Part shown: piece after piece, positions 11,865-24,843 of the stretch | Numbering within the stretch: position 1 is the first letter of the stretch | Layout: each line of letters starts with the position of its first letter | DNA from: Anagrus nilaparvatae | Taxonomy: Eukaryota > Arthropoda > Insecta > Hymenoptera > Mymaridae | Assembly (NCBI GenBank): GCA_022575985.1 | Contig: JAKSXM010000014.1 | Span: 26,598,001 to 26,662,000 of the forward strand | Length of the DNA stretch: 64,000 nt | Direction: 5' to 3' | The notes under the pieces: model-generated | Databases searched by the model: none | Told to the model about the DNA's origin: nothing | The model's input: the letters and a program-made list of their open reading frames with translations, nothing else | Translations under genes and position numbers: made by a program

Positions 11865-13840
11865 TAAATGATACTTATTTATTTTTATATTAAATTAGTT
11901 ATAATTTTTTTTATCATTCGTTTGTTTGTTCACTTAAAGTAAGATTTTTGACAATGCTTCTGAATTTGGTATAAATAGCTAGTTATACTAAGTTTATATT
12001 TGACGAGTCCTTGAATTAATTATTTTCAACCCTTATTTAAAGCTTATTTTAATCGAATTTGCTTTCAGATGAATTTAAATTACATGATATTGATCGTTTA
12101 AAAAAATATTGATTAGTACAACTTTTTTTTTGTGCTGATTTTAACTAAAAATTTTATCAACGAGTTTAAGGCTTGGGAAAAATGGAAAATCTGACAAAAA
12201 AGACCAAAATTTCGAGTACTCAACCCGACATTCGGGTAACCATACACCCCTAGTATATACAAGTAGAACAAAAATAATGTATATAAATAATAAGCTGGTC
12301 CAATATTTTAATGAAATTATATCAAACTATTTAAAAAAAAACACTATTAAATGAAAAAAAAAAACATATTATAAAAATTATAAATAAAATTTGATCATTT
12401 AACCACTCAATTTAATCTTTTCTATACCAAACAAAAAGGTGTCAAACAAAAAAAAAAAATAAATAAATAAAAGAACGAAGAAAATCACTTCCCAAGTAAT
12501 AATCCACTCTATCATATTATTTCTTTTTATACATCTATAAGTGTAAGAAAAAAGGATCGTTAAGAGATCTTTGGATATTATCGTGATTGAGTTTTTTTTT
12601 TTTGACTTATTGTCTATCTTTTATGTGCAGTATTTTGATCCTTTTTTACTTATAAAGTTGTTATGACAGTCAGCAATAAGCAATCCATCACTGAGATTTT
12701 TAGTCCCAAAGGCTCAAAAGACCGCGAAGAAATACTAACTTATACAATATTTAAGAATTTTTTTGTCCCTTAAATATAAGAAATGTATCTGATATATCAC
12801 TGGCATTAATATATATTTGCGGGGGAGATAACTTCTTTTTTTTTGGTTTGTATCATATATGTAAGAAATATAGTGGACATATGTGCAGAGAAAATATAAA
12901 ATCAAATTTATTTAACTAAAGATACGTTATTTATTTTATTTATTATTTATAAATTAATTTTTTTTCGTGATAAGTAAAATAATTTAATAAATATATTAAT
13001 TAAGATTACTTGAGTTCGAAAAGAGATAGGAGGTTAGTATCTAAGCAATCAAAATATCTAATTTTTGAGTAATTACTAGACTGCATTCATTTCGCCCCAA
13101 GATCCCCTAAAACCAACTTATATTTTTAATTAAAAATATATAAATTTATCAAACATAATAAAAAGATTATTATTAATGCAAATTTTATCTTTATATATAT
13201 AAATAAAGTTTGTTTTTCATAATTTTGCATATCACATTTTAGATGAATCAAAAGAAATATAAACGGACATTTGTGACAAGACAAGGCATATGTCATTTAT
13301 AACATCTCAAGAAACTGTTTATATTTAAAATAAAAATTATCATTCCAAACATTCATTATATATAATCATTTTAATTAAATAAATATTATTATTATTATAT
13401 AAAAATTAATTTTAAAATTTATTACTCAAAAATAATAAAATTTTTAGTACTTAGTGGCAATAAAAGATTATGATATTATATTATAAATGTCATCAGTTAC
13501 GATTTACTGGCGTATCAAAGAGAATTACTATATAAAGTGGGCTTTTTTTTTGCTTTGTAAAACCTCAGTGTAATTAAAGAGCTTTAGAACTATTTATACG
13601 GTGATAGTTTAGTCGCCAACCACGTTTTCTTATAGTGCCCTTTTTTACTTAGCTTTTTATAAATACTATCATTTAATTAAGATTTGTATTAAACTTGGAT
13701 TAGATTCTTAATTTTTATACTGCTTGTAAAATTTAGTCTTCTTTATAGACTTTTTAGCGAAAATTTAGACATTATGCCTTTTTTAATGAAATATTTATGA
13801 ATTACACCTTTTTTTTAAAATGTTTTATGTTTTACCATTA
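11865..13840. other. AT-rich DNA without recognised genes
   Basis: I see nothing assignable. Patches around 12180-12250 and 13080-13115 are slightly GC-richer and carry no recognisable motif. Confidence 0.5.
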
Positions 13841-13845
13841 TTTTA

Positions 13846-14084
13846 CAGGCACGTACCCAAAGAGGGGAGGTGGGCAAGGGAGGTCATTATTTTCAAAATT
13901 TCTTAATTTTTCATAAACAATTATAAACAAACATGAATTTTAAACAATATTTAAAATAAGATTAGAAACAATTAAATTTTGATTTTTATTAAACAAATTT
14001 AAGTCATATTATTATTATTAGTTTCTGCCCCATCCCCCGAAAATTTTCGGCCCCATTCGAAAAAAATTTTTAGATACGTGCCTG
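13846..14084. mobile_element. MITE, CAGGCACGTATCC family, copy 1
   Basis: The termini CAGGCACGTACCC and (as complement) CAGGCACGTATC bound a 239-bp element with G-rich subterminal blocks and an AT-rich core. It is flanked on both sides by TTTTA (13841-13845 and 14085-14089), which fits a target-site duplication. Relatives are at 23931-24175 (same orientation, eroded) and 63015-63273 (opposite orientation, perfect ends). All are nonautonomous; the superfamily is uncertain. Confidence 0.8.
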
Positions 14085-14248
14085 TTTTACATGCTGAAGT
14101 AATCCGAATTATTTAACATTTACACGAATTTTTAGAAGAAGCTACGCATAACCTCATGACAGAAATAGATACTACGCTTTTAACAGCATTACAGTTTTAT
14201 ACTTATAATTAATAATAATTTTTAGAATCTTGGTCAATGTATATTAAC

Positions 14249-14366
14249 TTAAGCCCTTTCTAGATCTAATTAATTTTTTTTAATCTTGTGTGCTTTTAAT
14301 ATACTCTTTGGTATAGTAAAAGCACATGAAATTTAAAAAAATTTATTAGGTCTAGAAAGGGCTTTA
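14249..14366. repeat. Compact hairpin MITE
   Basis: Two arms of about 50 bp, 14249-14298 and 14317-14366, are inverted copies (TTAAGCCCTTTCTAGATCTA against TAAAGCCCTTTCTAGACCTA as complement) and enclose an 18-bp loop. Confidence 0.85.
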
Positions 14367-14545
14367 GAGACTAATTTAAATAAATTTCATCAAATCTTAA
14401 CTTTACTGCACAGGCCAATTTTGGTCTAATTTTTTTAAATGACTGGTTTTTATTCAAGAACTTCTTCGATATCATTTTACAAATTAAATTAATGAAGACT
14501 GAGGAAAAAAAAAGGTTATAAAAAACGAATAATATGAATAATATA

Positions 14546-14865
14546 GGCGCCAGCCATACTAATCTCGCCCAAAAATTAAATTTCTTTTTCCGAGGATAAA
14601 AATAAGTGGTATTTATGTTTTTTGGCCCGCTGAACACGAATCCGGGGTCCATTTTGCGAATTTCGTGGTCAATTTTTTGTTATTAACAAATTATTGGCCA
14701 ATTTTGCAATAATTTGTTAATTACAAAAAATTGACCACGAAATTCACAAAATGGACCCCGGATTCGTGTTCAGCGGGCCAAAAAACATAAATACCACCTA
14801 TTTTTATCCTCGGAAAAAGAAATTTAATTTCTTAAATTTTGGGCGTGATTAGTATGGCTGGCGCC
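14546..14865. mobile_element. 320-bp foldback element flanked by TA
   Basis: The arms begin GGCGCCAGCCATACTAATC and run inward for about 150 bp to a 10-bp loop at 14697-14706. They match almost base for base apart from an insertion of about 8 bp in the right arm near 14830. TA lies directly outside each end (14544-14545 and 14866-14867), as in TA-targeting DNA transposons. The element encodes nothing; a 93-codon reverse frame across the left arm is a by-product. Confidence 0.88.
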
Positions 14866-17772
14866 TAGAATAGAAGTAAAATTTACTGGAGATGAAGATA
14901 ATTAAAAAAAAAATCCATTGATCCCAAACAATACCCAGGTTCCCGATTAATTAAGAAATAAATAAGCAACTGAAAATTTTTAAGGTTAACACCGCGTTCT
15001 TATGGGAGTTGATATTGTTTTACTTCGTACTAATTTACTCGCTAATTTAATAACTAATCTTTTTAGATAAAATTCTACACACGTGTTATTTAATAAAAAT
15101 AGAAACTTTTCCAAGAAAAAAATACAATAGTTGCCGATTAAATTATAAACACATAATTTTAGTCGCGGGTCCTTTTCAATAAAATGTTTTGTATTTTAAA
15201 AATTTTGTTTTCACCACACTCATTATATAAGAAAATGCATTATTATTAATAATAACTTCTAAATATTCGCATATCCATAAAATAATTAATAAAATTTAAT
15301 GAATTAGTTATGCCCCCCTCTGATGTCACCCTAAAATATACGAACCTAAAACTGGGAGCCACCTTAAATAGATAAATTGGTCAGAATAGCAAATGAGCAA
15401 TTTAAAAAAATTTGTAATGGAAAATTTTAGAAAACATTTCTTTTGAATTTGAAAATGACAAAGTATATAGAAATAAAATTCATATTTTGGTATTGATTAC
15501 ATTAAAATCCTATTAAATTAACCTGCATATTTATGGATGCTTTTATATATACTCTCAAAGTCATTTCGTTTGCGAGAAAAATATAAATAAAAATTAAATA
15601 TAAATGTTGGAAAAGACTTTAATAGTATATTTTTTAAATTATCAGAATGGCTACCAATTATTTTATCTTCATAAAGGATTAGATAAAATTTTAATTTTTT
15701 TTTTTAACGAAATTTTTAATTTAAGAAGTTCTCACTTTGAAAAAGAAGAAGCCAAATCAAAATTACCGTAAAATTAAGCACCTTTTTGTAATTTTCATGA
15801 TTTATATTTTTTAAATCTTAACCTTGATTTGGTATGATTCTCTAAATATACTTGAACATGTACCTAAAAAATATATGAGCGTAAAAATTTTTTTATACAT
15901 ACAACTAAATTACAAAAGTACGCCTTTGTCATAATTCATGACTCGATTCATGAGAAGTATATAATAAAAACAAAGTCAGGAGACCAAAGATGATATCTGG
16001 TTCTTGCTAAAAATGACCGATTTAATAATAACCTGTATATACCCAATTAAAGTGTCCTCCAGAATCATCTTTATATATGTGGACCATATAACTCGTGACA
16101 TGGCGCTTCCGCATATAGACATGTGTTTTTGTCATTTTTTTTCTTGCACGTATATATAATTTTAGTTTTTTTGATGAGAGCCATCAAAAATTTTATTTAC
16201 AAAAGAGAATTCATTCATTATATTCTATCTTAACTCGTGAATTTTACACTTTTATAATTAAATTTTTATAATAAAAAAAAAAAAATTTGCCAGGTAAAAG
16301 ATTACGACTAGTCTTTTTTATGAGAGTTGAGATATTATCATTCGTTCTTTTTAATTTTTTTCTAAGAAATGAAGCTAAAAAAGAAATTTTTTTATATCAT
16401 AATTACAGTAATTATAATTTTATTTTAAAATATATTCAACAAAATTTAATATTTGACATTTGAAAGCAAAAAAAAAAATGAGTGAAATTAGTTAAATTTA
16501 AATAAATCAAAAAATTTATAAGAATAGAGCTTTTAGCTAAATTTACAAAAAAAAATTTATCTAAGAAAAAAAAAATGTTAAACATTAAATAATACAATAA
16601 ATTTTAATATTTTACAAGAAAAAAAAAATTTTTCTTTTCATTTTCGTGTTACACAAGCTAATTTTTATCCATACACAGAAAATTTTTTTAGCAGAAGCTA
16701 TAAGGATCATCATTGTATATATTTAAAAAACAGACGGTAAATACATATAAAAAGAAAAAGGTTATAAACCGGATATAATCATAACGCTTTTTATATATAA
16801 AAAAAAACGCATATAAACGGGCGCTAATAGCTTGGATGGCTTTTGTTATTTTTAATTAACCCTTTCTTTTAAGACATCAACCTTAAGGGAACAGTTAAAA
16901 GCACTATGTATATACAGGGGGGTGGTTTTTTATCTCTCACTTTTTCTACATAGAAATTTCTTCCGTTATATTTTCTTTTATCCTTTTAACTTTGTTAAAA
17001 TATAATTTTAATTTTTCCTTTTTTTTTTTTTTTTTGTTTCAAAAGATAATATTAATAAAAAAAAATTACTTAAGTCGTATTATATGCATCGTAAAATCCC
17101 GCGGGAGATTTAAAAAGAAGATGAGTTGGATATAGAGTATGCGAATATAAGAGGACAAGAATATAGTATCTCTAAACGGAAATTATTTGCTTATCTAATT
17201 ATCCCGCGAGCGAAACTACATTTAAATACGTTAAAATTGACGTCCTCCGTGGCCGTTAGAAAGGAAGCTTCATAATTTTAAAATGACTATAAAATCCTTT
17301 TTTTTTATTATTATGATACGTTTGACATGTTTATGAATAACTGTTTAATTGGTTTTTTATTATTTATATATTTAATTGATTTTGACAATGTATGTATGGT
17401 TAATTTTCATGCATTTAGATTTATTAAACAAAATTCACGATACAAAATAGTATGATAATGATTATTGACATTTAAATGACATGTAATTAGGTATAGATAT
17501 CGATTATAAAATATTTCATAGTTAGATGTCAGTATCGCGGAAAGCACTTATTTTGGTTTAGGTAGCTGAAACTTTTGAATTTCTTCAGATAGAATTGGGT
17601 AGGTTCAAATTATTGTTGAAACCTAAAATTTTTCGAAAAACGACTACAGATATTAAGAGATTATTAAATCAAAATAATGCTTTCCTATCCTATTCTATCC
17701 TATATATACTTCGGGTAAAAATAATAAAACGATGTTATTATACAAAGTATTGAGTAACCTAAAAGAACATAT
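14866..17772. other. AT-rich DNA without recognised genes
   Basis: No gene was recognised. Two mildly GC-richer stretches (15308-15370 and 17090-17275, the latter with ATCCCGCGGGAGA and ATCCCGCGAGCG) are unassigned. Confidence 0.5.
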
Positions 17773-17995
17773 CTGTGGAACGGGGACCAGGGGGCGCAGC
17801 TGCCTTGGTGGCTGCAGAGTGAGTCTAAGGGAGAGAGACGCCATAGGTCCAACAGCCGCCATTAACCGCCGAACTAGCCCATAAGAAATACATGAGATGC
17901 CATTAACCGCTTTAGTAACATTTTAGTATCAGGTGTCACTCTGGGTGGCTGCCGGGATGAGTGAAGCGAACCGGAGGCTAGTCATTAATAAATAG
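17773..17995. other. GC-rich island of unknown nature
   Basis: About 220 bp have a G+C content far above their surroundings, including GGGGACCAGGGGGCGCAGC, CCATTAACCGCCGAACTAG, CCATTAACCGC again, and GTGTCACTCTGGGTGGCTGC followed by GAAGCGAACCGGAGGC. No open frame is credible. CCATTAACCGC occurs twice (about 17860 and 17900). The composition suggests the remnant of a transferred or RNA-derived sequence, such as the end of a retroelement or a SINE. I could not fit clear tRNA A and B boxes, so the identity stays open. Confidence 0.4.
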
Positions 17996-19833
17996 AAAAA
18001 AATTAATCATGTGATAAAAATATAATTTAACCAAAAAAATTTTTATAACCGGTGCTTGTTTTTCAGCTCTTATTTTATTCTAACCTGCTCTTTGGAGGCA
18101 TAAGACTAAGAGGGAATAAATTCTAAAAAAAGGTATATTCTTCAGCAAAAATATTTTTAAAACAACAATTGTAAACATTAGAGTGACATATAATTTAAAA
18201 AAATTTAAAGCACTGCTATGTTAGATTTATATAATAATTTTTAAAATGAAGTATTTTTTTTGTAATTAATACGTACTTGATATTACGTCGTCCTTATATA
18301 ATTTGTAGAAATCATTTTACTTGCGAGAAAAATAATGACAATAAATTTTTTAAAACTTATATCGTAAAGAGCAAGCTGTTTCTTATGATAACCAAAAACA
18401 TGGTTTCTTAGCTTAGATTTTTCATGGAAATTTTTAATATAAAACCTTTTTCGTAAGTAAAATGATTTTTAAAGGTAATATTATTGTAGATATTATCTTA
18501 GAATTAGTCGAGAATTAGTTTTAAAAGAATATTATTATAAAGTAACCATATATTTGCTTATTTAAACTTGATTACGTTAAAAAGTGTTATATATTTATAA
18601 GGCCCATGGAATTTCCATGCCAAATCTGTCTGCAAATCCACATGACCCATGAACTTTTTTGGAAAGAACATTATTCCAGTCATAAACCGGTTTAGGTTGT
18701 TTAGTTACTGACTGTCACCAGATTCGACTTGCTATAGGTTCCTTGGGTCGCTGGTCACGAATTTTTGGGGTCTTTTCTATAAGAAATTGAAGCTACATCC
18801 TTAAATTTGGAAAAATTTCCCCAAAAAGGGGTATTTTTGATTTATTCGATATTTCAGTGTTCATTTTAATTGATTTTCTTTTGTTATGTATAGTATGATA
18901 AGTGATACTTTTCTTTTTAACAGTCTCCTATGAGATATTCTTAATATTATATCATGAAAAATATATAAAACAGTGTTAAAAAACTAAAAATAAATTAAAT
19001 AAAAAAAAATAAAATAAAATATAATAATAGTACTTAATTAATTATTAACAAATAAAAAGTCCAATAAAATTAAAAAAATTAAAGTCATAAAAGATAATAG
19101 AATATTACTTTAAGTCGGTAACTTTGTCGTGGTTAAAAAAAAAATTGTCAATCATTACTTGATTTCAAGTGACACATTAATTTTATAGCCAGATCCTTTT
19201 TTTATAGTTTCATAAAACCACAATAATCATCGTTTTTCTTGTGGCTTAAAAAATAAGTAACTTTTTCCTTTATATTTATGAATATAAATTTTTTGACGTT
19301 CTATATGAACAAATATACAAACATCTAACAAAATAATTATATAAATTATAATGTTTTCATTTATGTACACGTTGAAATATTATATGGCGGTGTGTATAAT
19401 ATGAACATATTTTATTTTCTTATCCTTTTTTTTTTTAATTTCTGTACTACACAGTGTACATATCGTACAAAAGTTAATAAGTAATGTCTTTGTCCTTATG
19501 TATACTTAATATATTACTTTTTTTAAATAATAATTAAACATAATTTAAAAAAAAAAAATGTTTAATTTATTAATTCATAAATTTATTGATTTTTTTTTAC
19601 AAATAAAATATAAATTACACTTTCGTATTTATATATAAATGTAAGTTCATGAACTTTCAATCCAATATAAATTTTTTTTTCGTTCGTGTAGTTCGTGAGA
19701 AATCGATCGATTACTTCTTTTAAGCCAGTCACGCATTTATTTTATATACTCGCAAAAAAAATGCTGGACATCCTCTACTAAATTGACAAATGTCCAATTT
19801 TTTTTTTTTATTTCTTATTCATCAGATGGATGT

Positions 19834-19869
<36 letters not shown>

Positions 19870-20566
19870 CTTTACTTCGCATATTTTTTATTTATAAATA
19901 TAAATTTTCTTTTTAGATTAAATCATTTATCAATGTGAGTGGTTTTTTTTAGGTTATGTAATTTGTTACGTCAAATTATTCATTTTTTTAATTGAATGAT
20001 TTTTGGTTGTGAATTATTGTATTTCATTAGTTTATTTGTTGTGTGATTATGGGGGTAAATGAAAATTTTGGGTATGTATTGAGTTTTGACATTTTAAGAG
20101 ATAAGAAAAATTTGTTTGACCAGCAATTTTTTATATTTTGATGCATTAGTCTTGGTATGAAAGAGAATAATTGTCATGTTTGAATTATTTTAAATTTAAT
20201 GAAATCTGGGTTAAAATTTTATTTTATTTTTAAGCTTTATTTTTGGGTAAAATATGAAAAAAATGAAGGATGTTTAGAACCGTGGCTAACCAGTAGAATA
20301 GAAGTTGTTCAGTAATAATTAATCCCTTGGTTTACCTTAAAGCCGAAGGATTTGCTTTATTTTTCAAGTTTTAGATAAACTTGTAAGGATTATTCAATAT
20401 TTTATTCTGAGTTTACACTCTTGTGGACTAGTAAACTGGCTTAAAATTTATAGTAAGTAAGAAGAAAATCTTTAAGAAAAAAAGGATTTTGTTGTTCAAC
20501 TCAAAAAAGATTAAATTTATGACACGGTTTTTTTAATGTCCTTATATAATAAGTCTTTGGTACCTG
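17996..20566. other. AT-rich DNA, possible eroded MITE and a long poly-T tract
   Basis: ATCATTTTACTTGCGAGAAA near 18312 and the complementary TTTTTCGTAAGTAAAATGAT near 18454 form an inverted pair about 160 bp apart, a probable small MITE. A 32-base uninterrupted T run lies at 19838-19869. No gene was recognised. Confidence 0.5.
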
Positions 20567-20642
20567 ATACACTGGAAAAAATTCTACTTGCCTGAAAGGA
20601 ATTTTTTTCGCTTGTTACAAGTTGAAAATTTTTTCAGTGTAT
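20567..20642. repeat. 76-bp hairpin element
   Basis: ATACACTGGAAAAAATT and its near complement (AATTTTTTCAGTGTAT) terminate a 76-bp unit containing CTTGTTACAAG. Another such terminus (AAAAATTTTTCAGTGTA) lies near 38613 next to GCAAGAGGAAT repeats, so this is a dispersed short element. Confidence 0.7.
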
Positions 20643-23600
20643 TTTAAACAGTTTTACAAATTTTGAAGTATTTGAATAAAAAAAAGAAAAAATTACCTAA
20701 AATTAGATGCCAAATTCTGAAATTTTCTAGACAATTCATAACCATTTTAACCAGATAATAATAATTAAAACCCTACTCCCAAATAAATAATTTTATTTTT
20801 TTTTAATCTTACAAACCTCTCAATAATAAATAAACTTTAAATAATACAACCATAGCAGTCTAATATATATTTATGAGAAAAGTCATTCATTCTTCTAATA
20901 CTTTTAATAAATTCCCAAAGGACTTAAACGCGTTATCTCAAACACAATATTTCTTTTTATACTAAAATCATAGATAAAAACAGTAGTGACAATAACTAAA
21001 TATGATTGAAAGCTTTTATATATTAAATAAATCTAAATGATACAAAAAAAAATAATAAAATTTATTTAAGGAAGTAGACTGTACCTACTCACACATATAA
21101 AATATTTTAATTAAATTGAAAATCATAATAAATTACATTTATTATTTAGTTTTTCCTGTCTTAATTTTTTTATAATGGACTATATATTTTTGCTCATCTA
21201 GTAGTCATTATGTAAAATAAAAATAAAAAAAAAATATTCTTCTGACGGTCATTCTAAACAAGGCCATAATATATTCTTAAAAAGCAATATATTATAATTG
21301 TCGTGATTTTCTTAGAAGACATTAAAACTATAAAAATTATGTTGAAAAAAATGTATGCATGTGTGTTTTACGGCATTGTTCCGGTGTTTTTTTTATTTTT
21401 TTTTATTTTTTAAACGTCATTTTAATTAGGGACATTGTAAAAATAATATGTTATTGCATATATTAGGCTGATACTTGTTTTTAAAATTCTTTGATTTTTC
21501 ATAATATTCTGTTTTGAATATATATCGATTTAGAAAAAAAACTTTGAAGAAAGGTTTAATAAAAAATTTGATTAGTCTAAAAAATAAAACCTTTTAGTCG
21601 GTAGCCCCTCGTTTTGAAAATTTCAGCTCTTGGAAAACTATTAGGTCTCATCTCCTGACTTTACGAGGCTACTTTTTTGCTAAATTTTATATTTAATTTT
21701 AAAAAAATTATTTAAGCCATACCACCTAAATTCAGTGCATTTAAGTTTTTAGTTCCAATTTCTTAGCCCTCAGTGATAATAGTACAAAAATTAAGTATTT
21801 TATTTTTGCATAAATGATTTACGAAGGTAAAAAATAAATATTCCTACTTTTAAATTAAGAACCAGTCTAATATATACCTATTTTTATAATAATATTAAGA
21901 ACAAAAAAAATTTTTATTGCATTTATTATTATCACTTAAAAAAAATTATTATTTTACGTTAAATAGACTAATTTTTTTTTTTTTAGGAAAATAATTAATC
22001 TTTTATTTTATTATTCAGTCGTTAATGTCTAATATATGAGCAATTTTTTTATTTTTACAAGTTTTTATATGGGATACATAATTATGTTATTAGCAATAAT
22101 TTCTGTCGTGGCAATAATAGAACAATAGAATTTTTATTTAAAAAAAAATATATTCTAAAAATTAAGTAATTCAATACAAGCTCAAAATAGCTATTTTTTA
22201 AACAAAATATTGGTTTTGAACTTTCATGCATCTGTAATTGACAATGTGCAAAGATCGAACCCTATAATTTACTACATGATTTAAAGCATAATTTTACATA
22301 TAATGGGCAAAAAATCTGACCTCTCTAAGGTAGAAAATAGGCTTTTTTTTTGGTCCTAGAACTGTAAAAAATTTTTCAAACTAAAGTATGTCGTTAAGTA
22401 AAATCTAAGCAAAAAATCTAATTCACATGAGTCAGTAACTTGATATAATTTTCTCAGTAGACCTACAATAAAGCAACTCACCTGGAGATCTTTAAAAACT
22501 CTTTGAAATAGCGCCAAACAAGTCAACCACTTCTGTATAAAAAATTATGATTACAATAATAAAAACTTTTTTATTAATTAATTTTCTACGACATTCTTAA
22601 AATAAAAAGAAGAAGATTTCATGACATTAATTAATTATGTTGATGTAAAATGATTTAGTTTTTTACATATACACATGTAATAGATCTACTCTTCTGTTTT
22701 TATTAATATCATCAGTAGTTGTGAACTCCTCTGGTGATGCGTAATATTAAGCCTTCTTGTATTTTTGCCGGCAGTCACTTTATTATTCCGCTTACTTGGA
22801 CATTTCCAAATTTAATATCATCAATCTCAGTGTTAATCGACGGTGATTCAAAAATTTTTATTAATTCTTTTCAACTACTGTCTTCTAAAAATTATAAAAT
22901 ATTCGATTAGAAATTTTAATTTAAATAACAATAAAAAATATTTTTTGAAATTTAAATAAAATTAATTAGGTGATATTTAACAAAAATTGTTTTTAAAAAT
23001 TGCTTTAAACAGATGCTTGATTGTGTATTAACACTTAATACTTAGTCATGGTATCAACTAAAATATACGCAGATGTTAATATCATCTTTAATTTTAACTT
23101 TTTTAACCCTATAGTTATTGATAATTTATTTTTTTTTTCGTATATAATTTTAGAATTATTAAAAATTTTTTTTGGCTTATAAGTACTTAAATGAATGACT
23201 TTTTAAAAATATTTTTATGGGTTAACATTTAAAAAAAATAAAACTGAGTATTATTGATTGTTAGTTTTTATATTGTAAACTTTAAAAAATTAAAATTTTT
23301 TTTGTTGTAAAATTTTAATTTTACGCTACAGTTAAACACACACTTTTTATTTTTTTATCTAACTTTCACATGCGTGCAATTTAATAATAAGTCAAAAATT
23401 TTTACAGTAATATTTCGCATAAAAAAGAGCAAGAAATTATGTATTTGTATATTTAAAAATAATAATTGAATCGATATGGTGTATGTGTTTTACCTACTTT
23501 TTCAATTATTACTTAATCATATAATTTTTTTTGTCGTCATTAGCACTGTAAAAACAAGCAAGTGAACACCCAAGTTGTTAAATATCATTTTTTTTGTAAA

Positions 23601-23930
23601 CGTGTATGATGTGTCTTATAATTAAATTTTTTTATGCTTATATTATGAAAAATTAATAATGTAATACACATTCTAAAAAAATTAATTACTTTTTTAATTT
23701 CTTTTTAATAAATGCATTAATATTTTTTTTTGTAGTTTTAAAATTTATTTATTTTGCAGTCATTTTGCTCCAATAAGCATACTTATTTAATGCATAGCTA
23801 TATTGTTTATGAAGTTATATTATAGAAGGGATTCGTCTGTTATGTGAATTTTGAATTTTACTACATTTTTATCAAAATTTCCAATTCTTTTATTTTAAAG
23901 CCTTTTGACTCTGAATACAATACATCATAA
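20643..23930. other. AT-rich DNA without recognised genes
   Basis: Nothing supportable was found over this stretch; only simple A/T-rich sequence. Confidence 0.5.
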
Positions 23931-24175
23931 CAGGCACATATTTATAAGGGTAATTTGAAGGGTGGAGAGGCCAGGAACCATACCCCCGCCCCCAAAATGA
24001 AAATTTTAAAATTTTTTATTAACAATTATTACTTATAAACAATACAAAATAAGAAACAATTAAATTTTGATTGATATTTAAGAAACTTAAACCATCAATT
24101 TTAATATTATTAGGTTCTTGCCCCCTTCAAAAATTTTTGGCCCCTCCCGAAAAAATTTTCTAGATACTTGTCGGT
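23931..24175. mobile_element. MITE, CAGGCACGTATCC family, copy 2 (eroded)
   Basis: It has the same internal order as copies 1 and 3: a G-rich block, GGCCAGGAACC, a core with AAGAAACAATTAAATTTTGAT, AATATTATTAGGTTCTTGCCC and GGCCCCTCCCGAAAA. The left end is CAGGCACATAT and the right end is degraded, so no target duplication can be assigned. Confidence 0.72.
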
Positions 24176-24668
24176 CGGTTATATAGTTCACTTATTTGGG
24201 ACTGAAGGTTAAAATAAACTAAATAGACTAAATAGACTAAATCTTCTAGTTTACGTTGGGTATTAAAAATATGTATAACACATACATCTACGACTATTAT
24301 ACTATAAATAGGAAAAAATAAATATTGCATCAGTTTTAATAAATTCAAGACAAAAAAAATAAAATTAATATGTGTGTATAAATTTTTCTGTTTTAACTTT
24401 TTTTCTCGAAAACAAAATGACTTTCTAAGGGTATATAAGTTTGTATTTTTACTTGTGTTTCCATGGTGTTTCCTGTAAAATTTAATTTATGCCAAAATTT
24501 AAATATTATATAACCTAATGTAATTAAACGTTAACCGTTTTTATTCTGTTCTCAATTTTTTTAAATTTTTCCTTACGATTATTATTGTATTTGAAGTTCA
24601 AGATAGCTGTGGTATTTTTCAGACGACTGGATGTCAGTCATTTTTTTGGGTATCGACAAATAAGAGGC

Positions 24669-24843
24669 CAGGGCCTAGATTCTGCATTTATATCATCTAT
24701 AATATATCACTTTTATAACCAAACTGTATCACGAAAAGTACTACCTTTTCTAAAATCATTTGTTTTGCGCATGCGCAGTACAACATATTGTGGATGGTAC
24801 GGCTTTTTATCACTGTGATATGAATGCTGAATCAAGTCCCAGG
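24669..24843 (+). repeat. Interspersed repeat family B, copy 2
   Basis: This copy matches the reverse strand of 5455-5645. It carries GGCCTAGATTCTGCATTTAT, TTTTGCGCATGCGCAGTACA, CATATTGTGGATGGTACGG, TATCACTGTGATATGAATGC and TGAATCAAGTCCCAG. Two palindromes are conserved between copies (GCGCATGCGC-like and TATCACTGTGATA). A 77-codon forward frame across it is not supported as a gene. Confidence 0.75.

Noticed and set aside
14371..14652. 93-codon reverse open frame
   Set aside because: It runs through the left arm of a 320-bp foldback element and has no domain; the frame is a by-product of the repeat.
17773..17995. tRNA gene or tRNA-derived SINE
   Set aside because: GAAGCGAACCGG loosely recalls a B box, but no A box or cloverleaf could be drawn.
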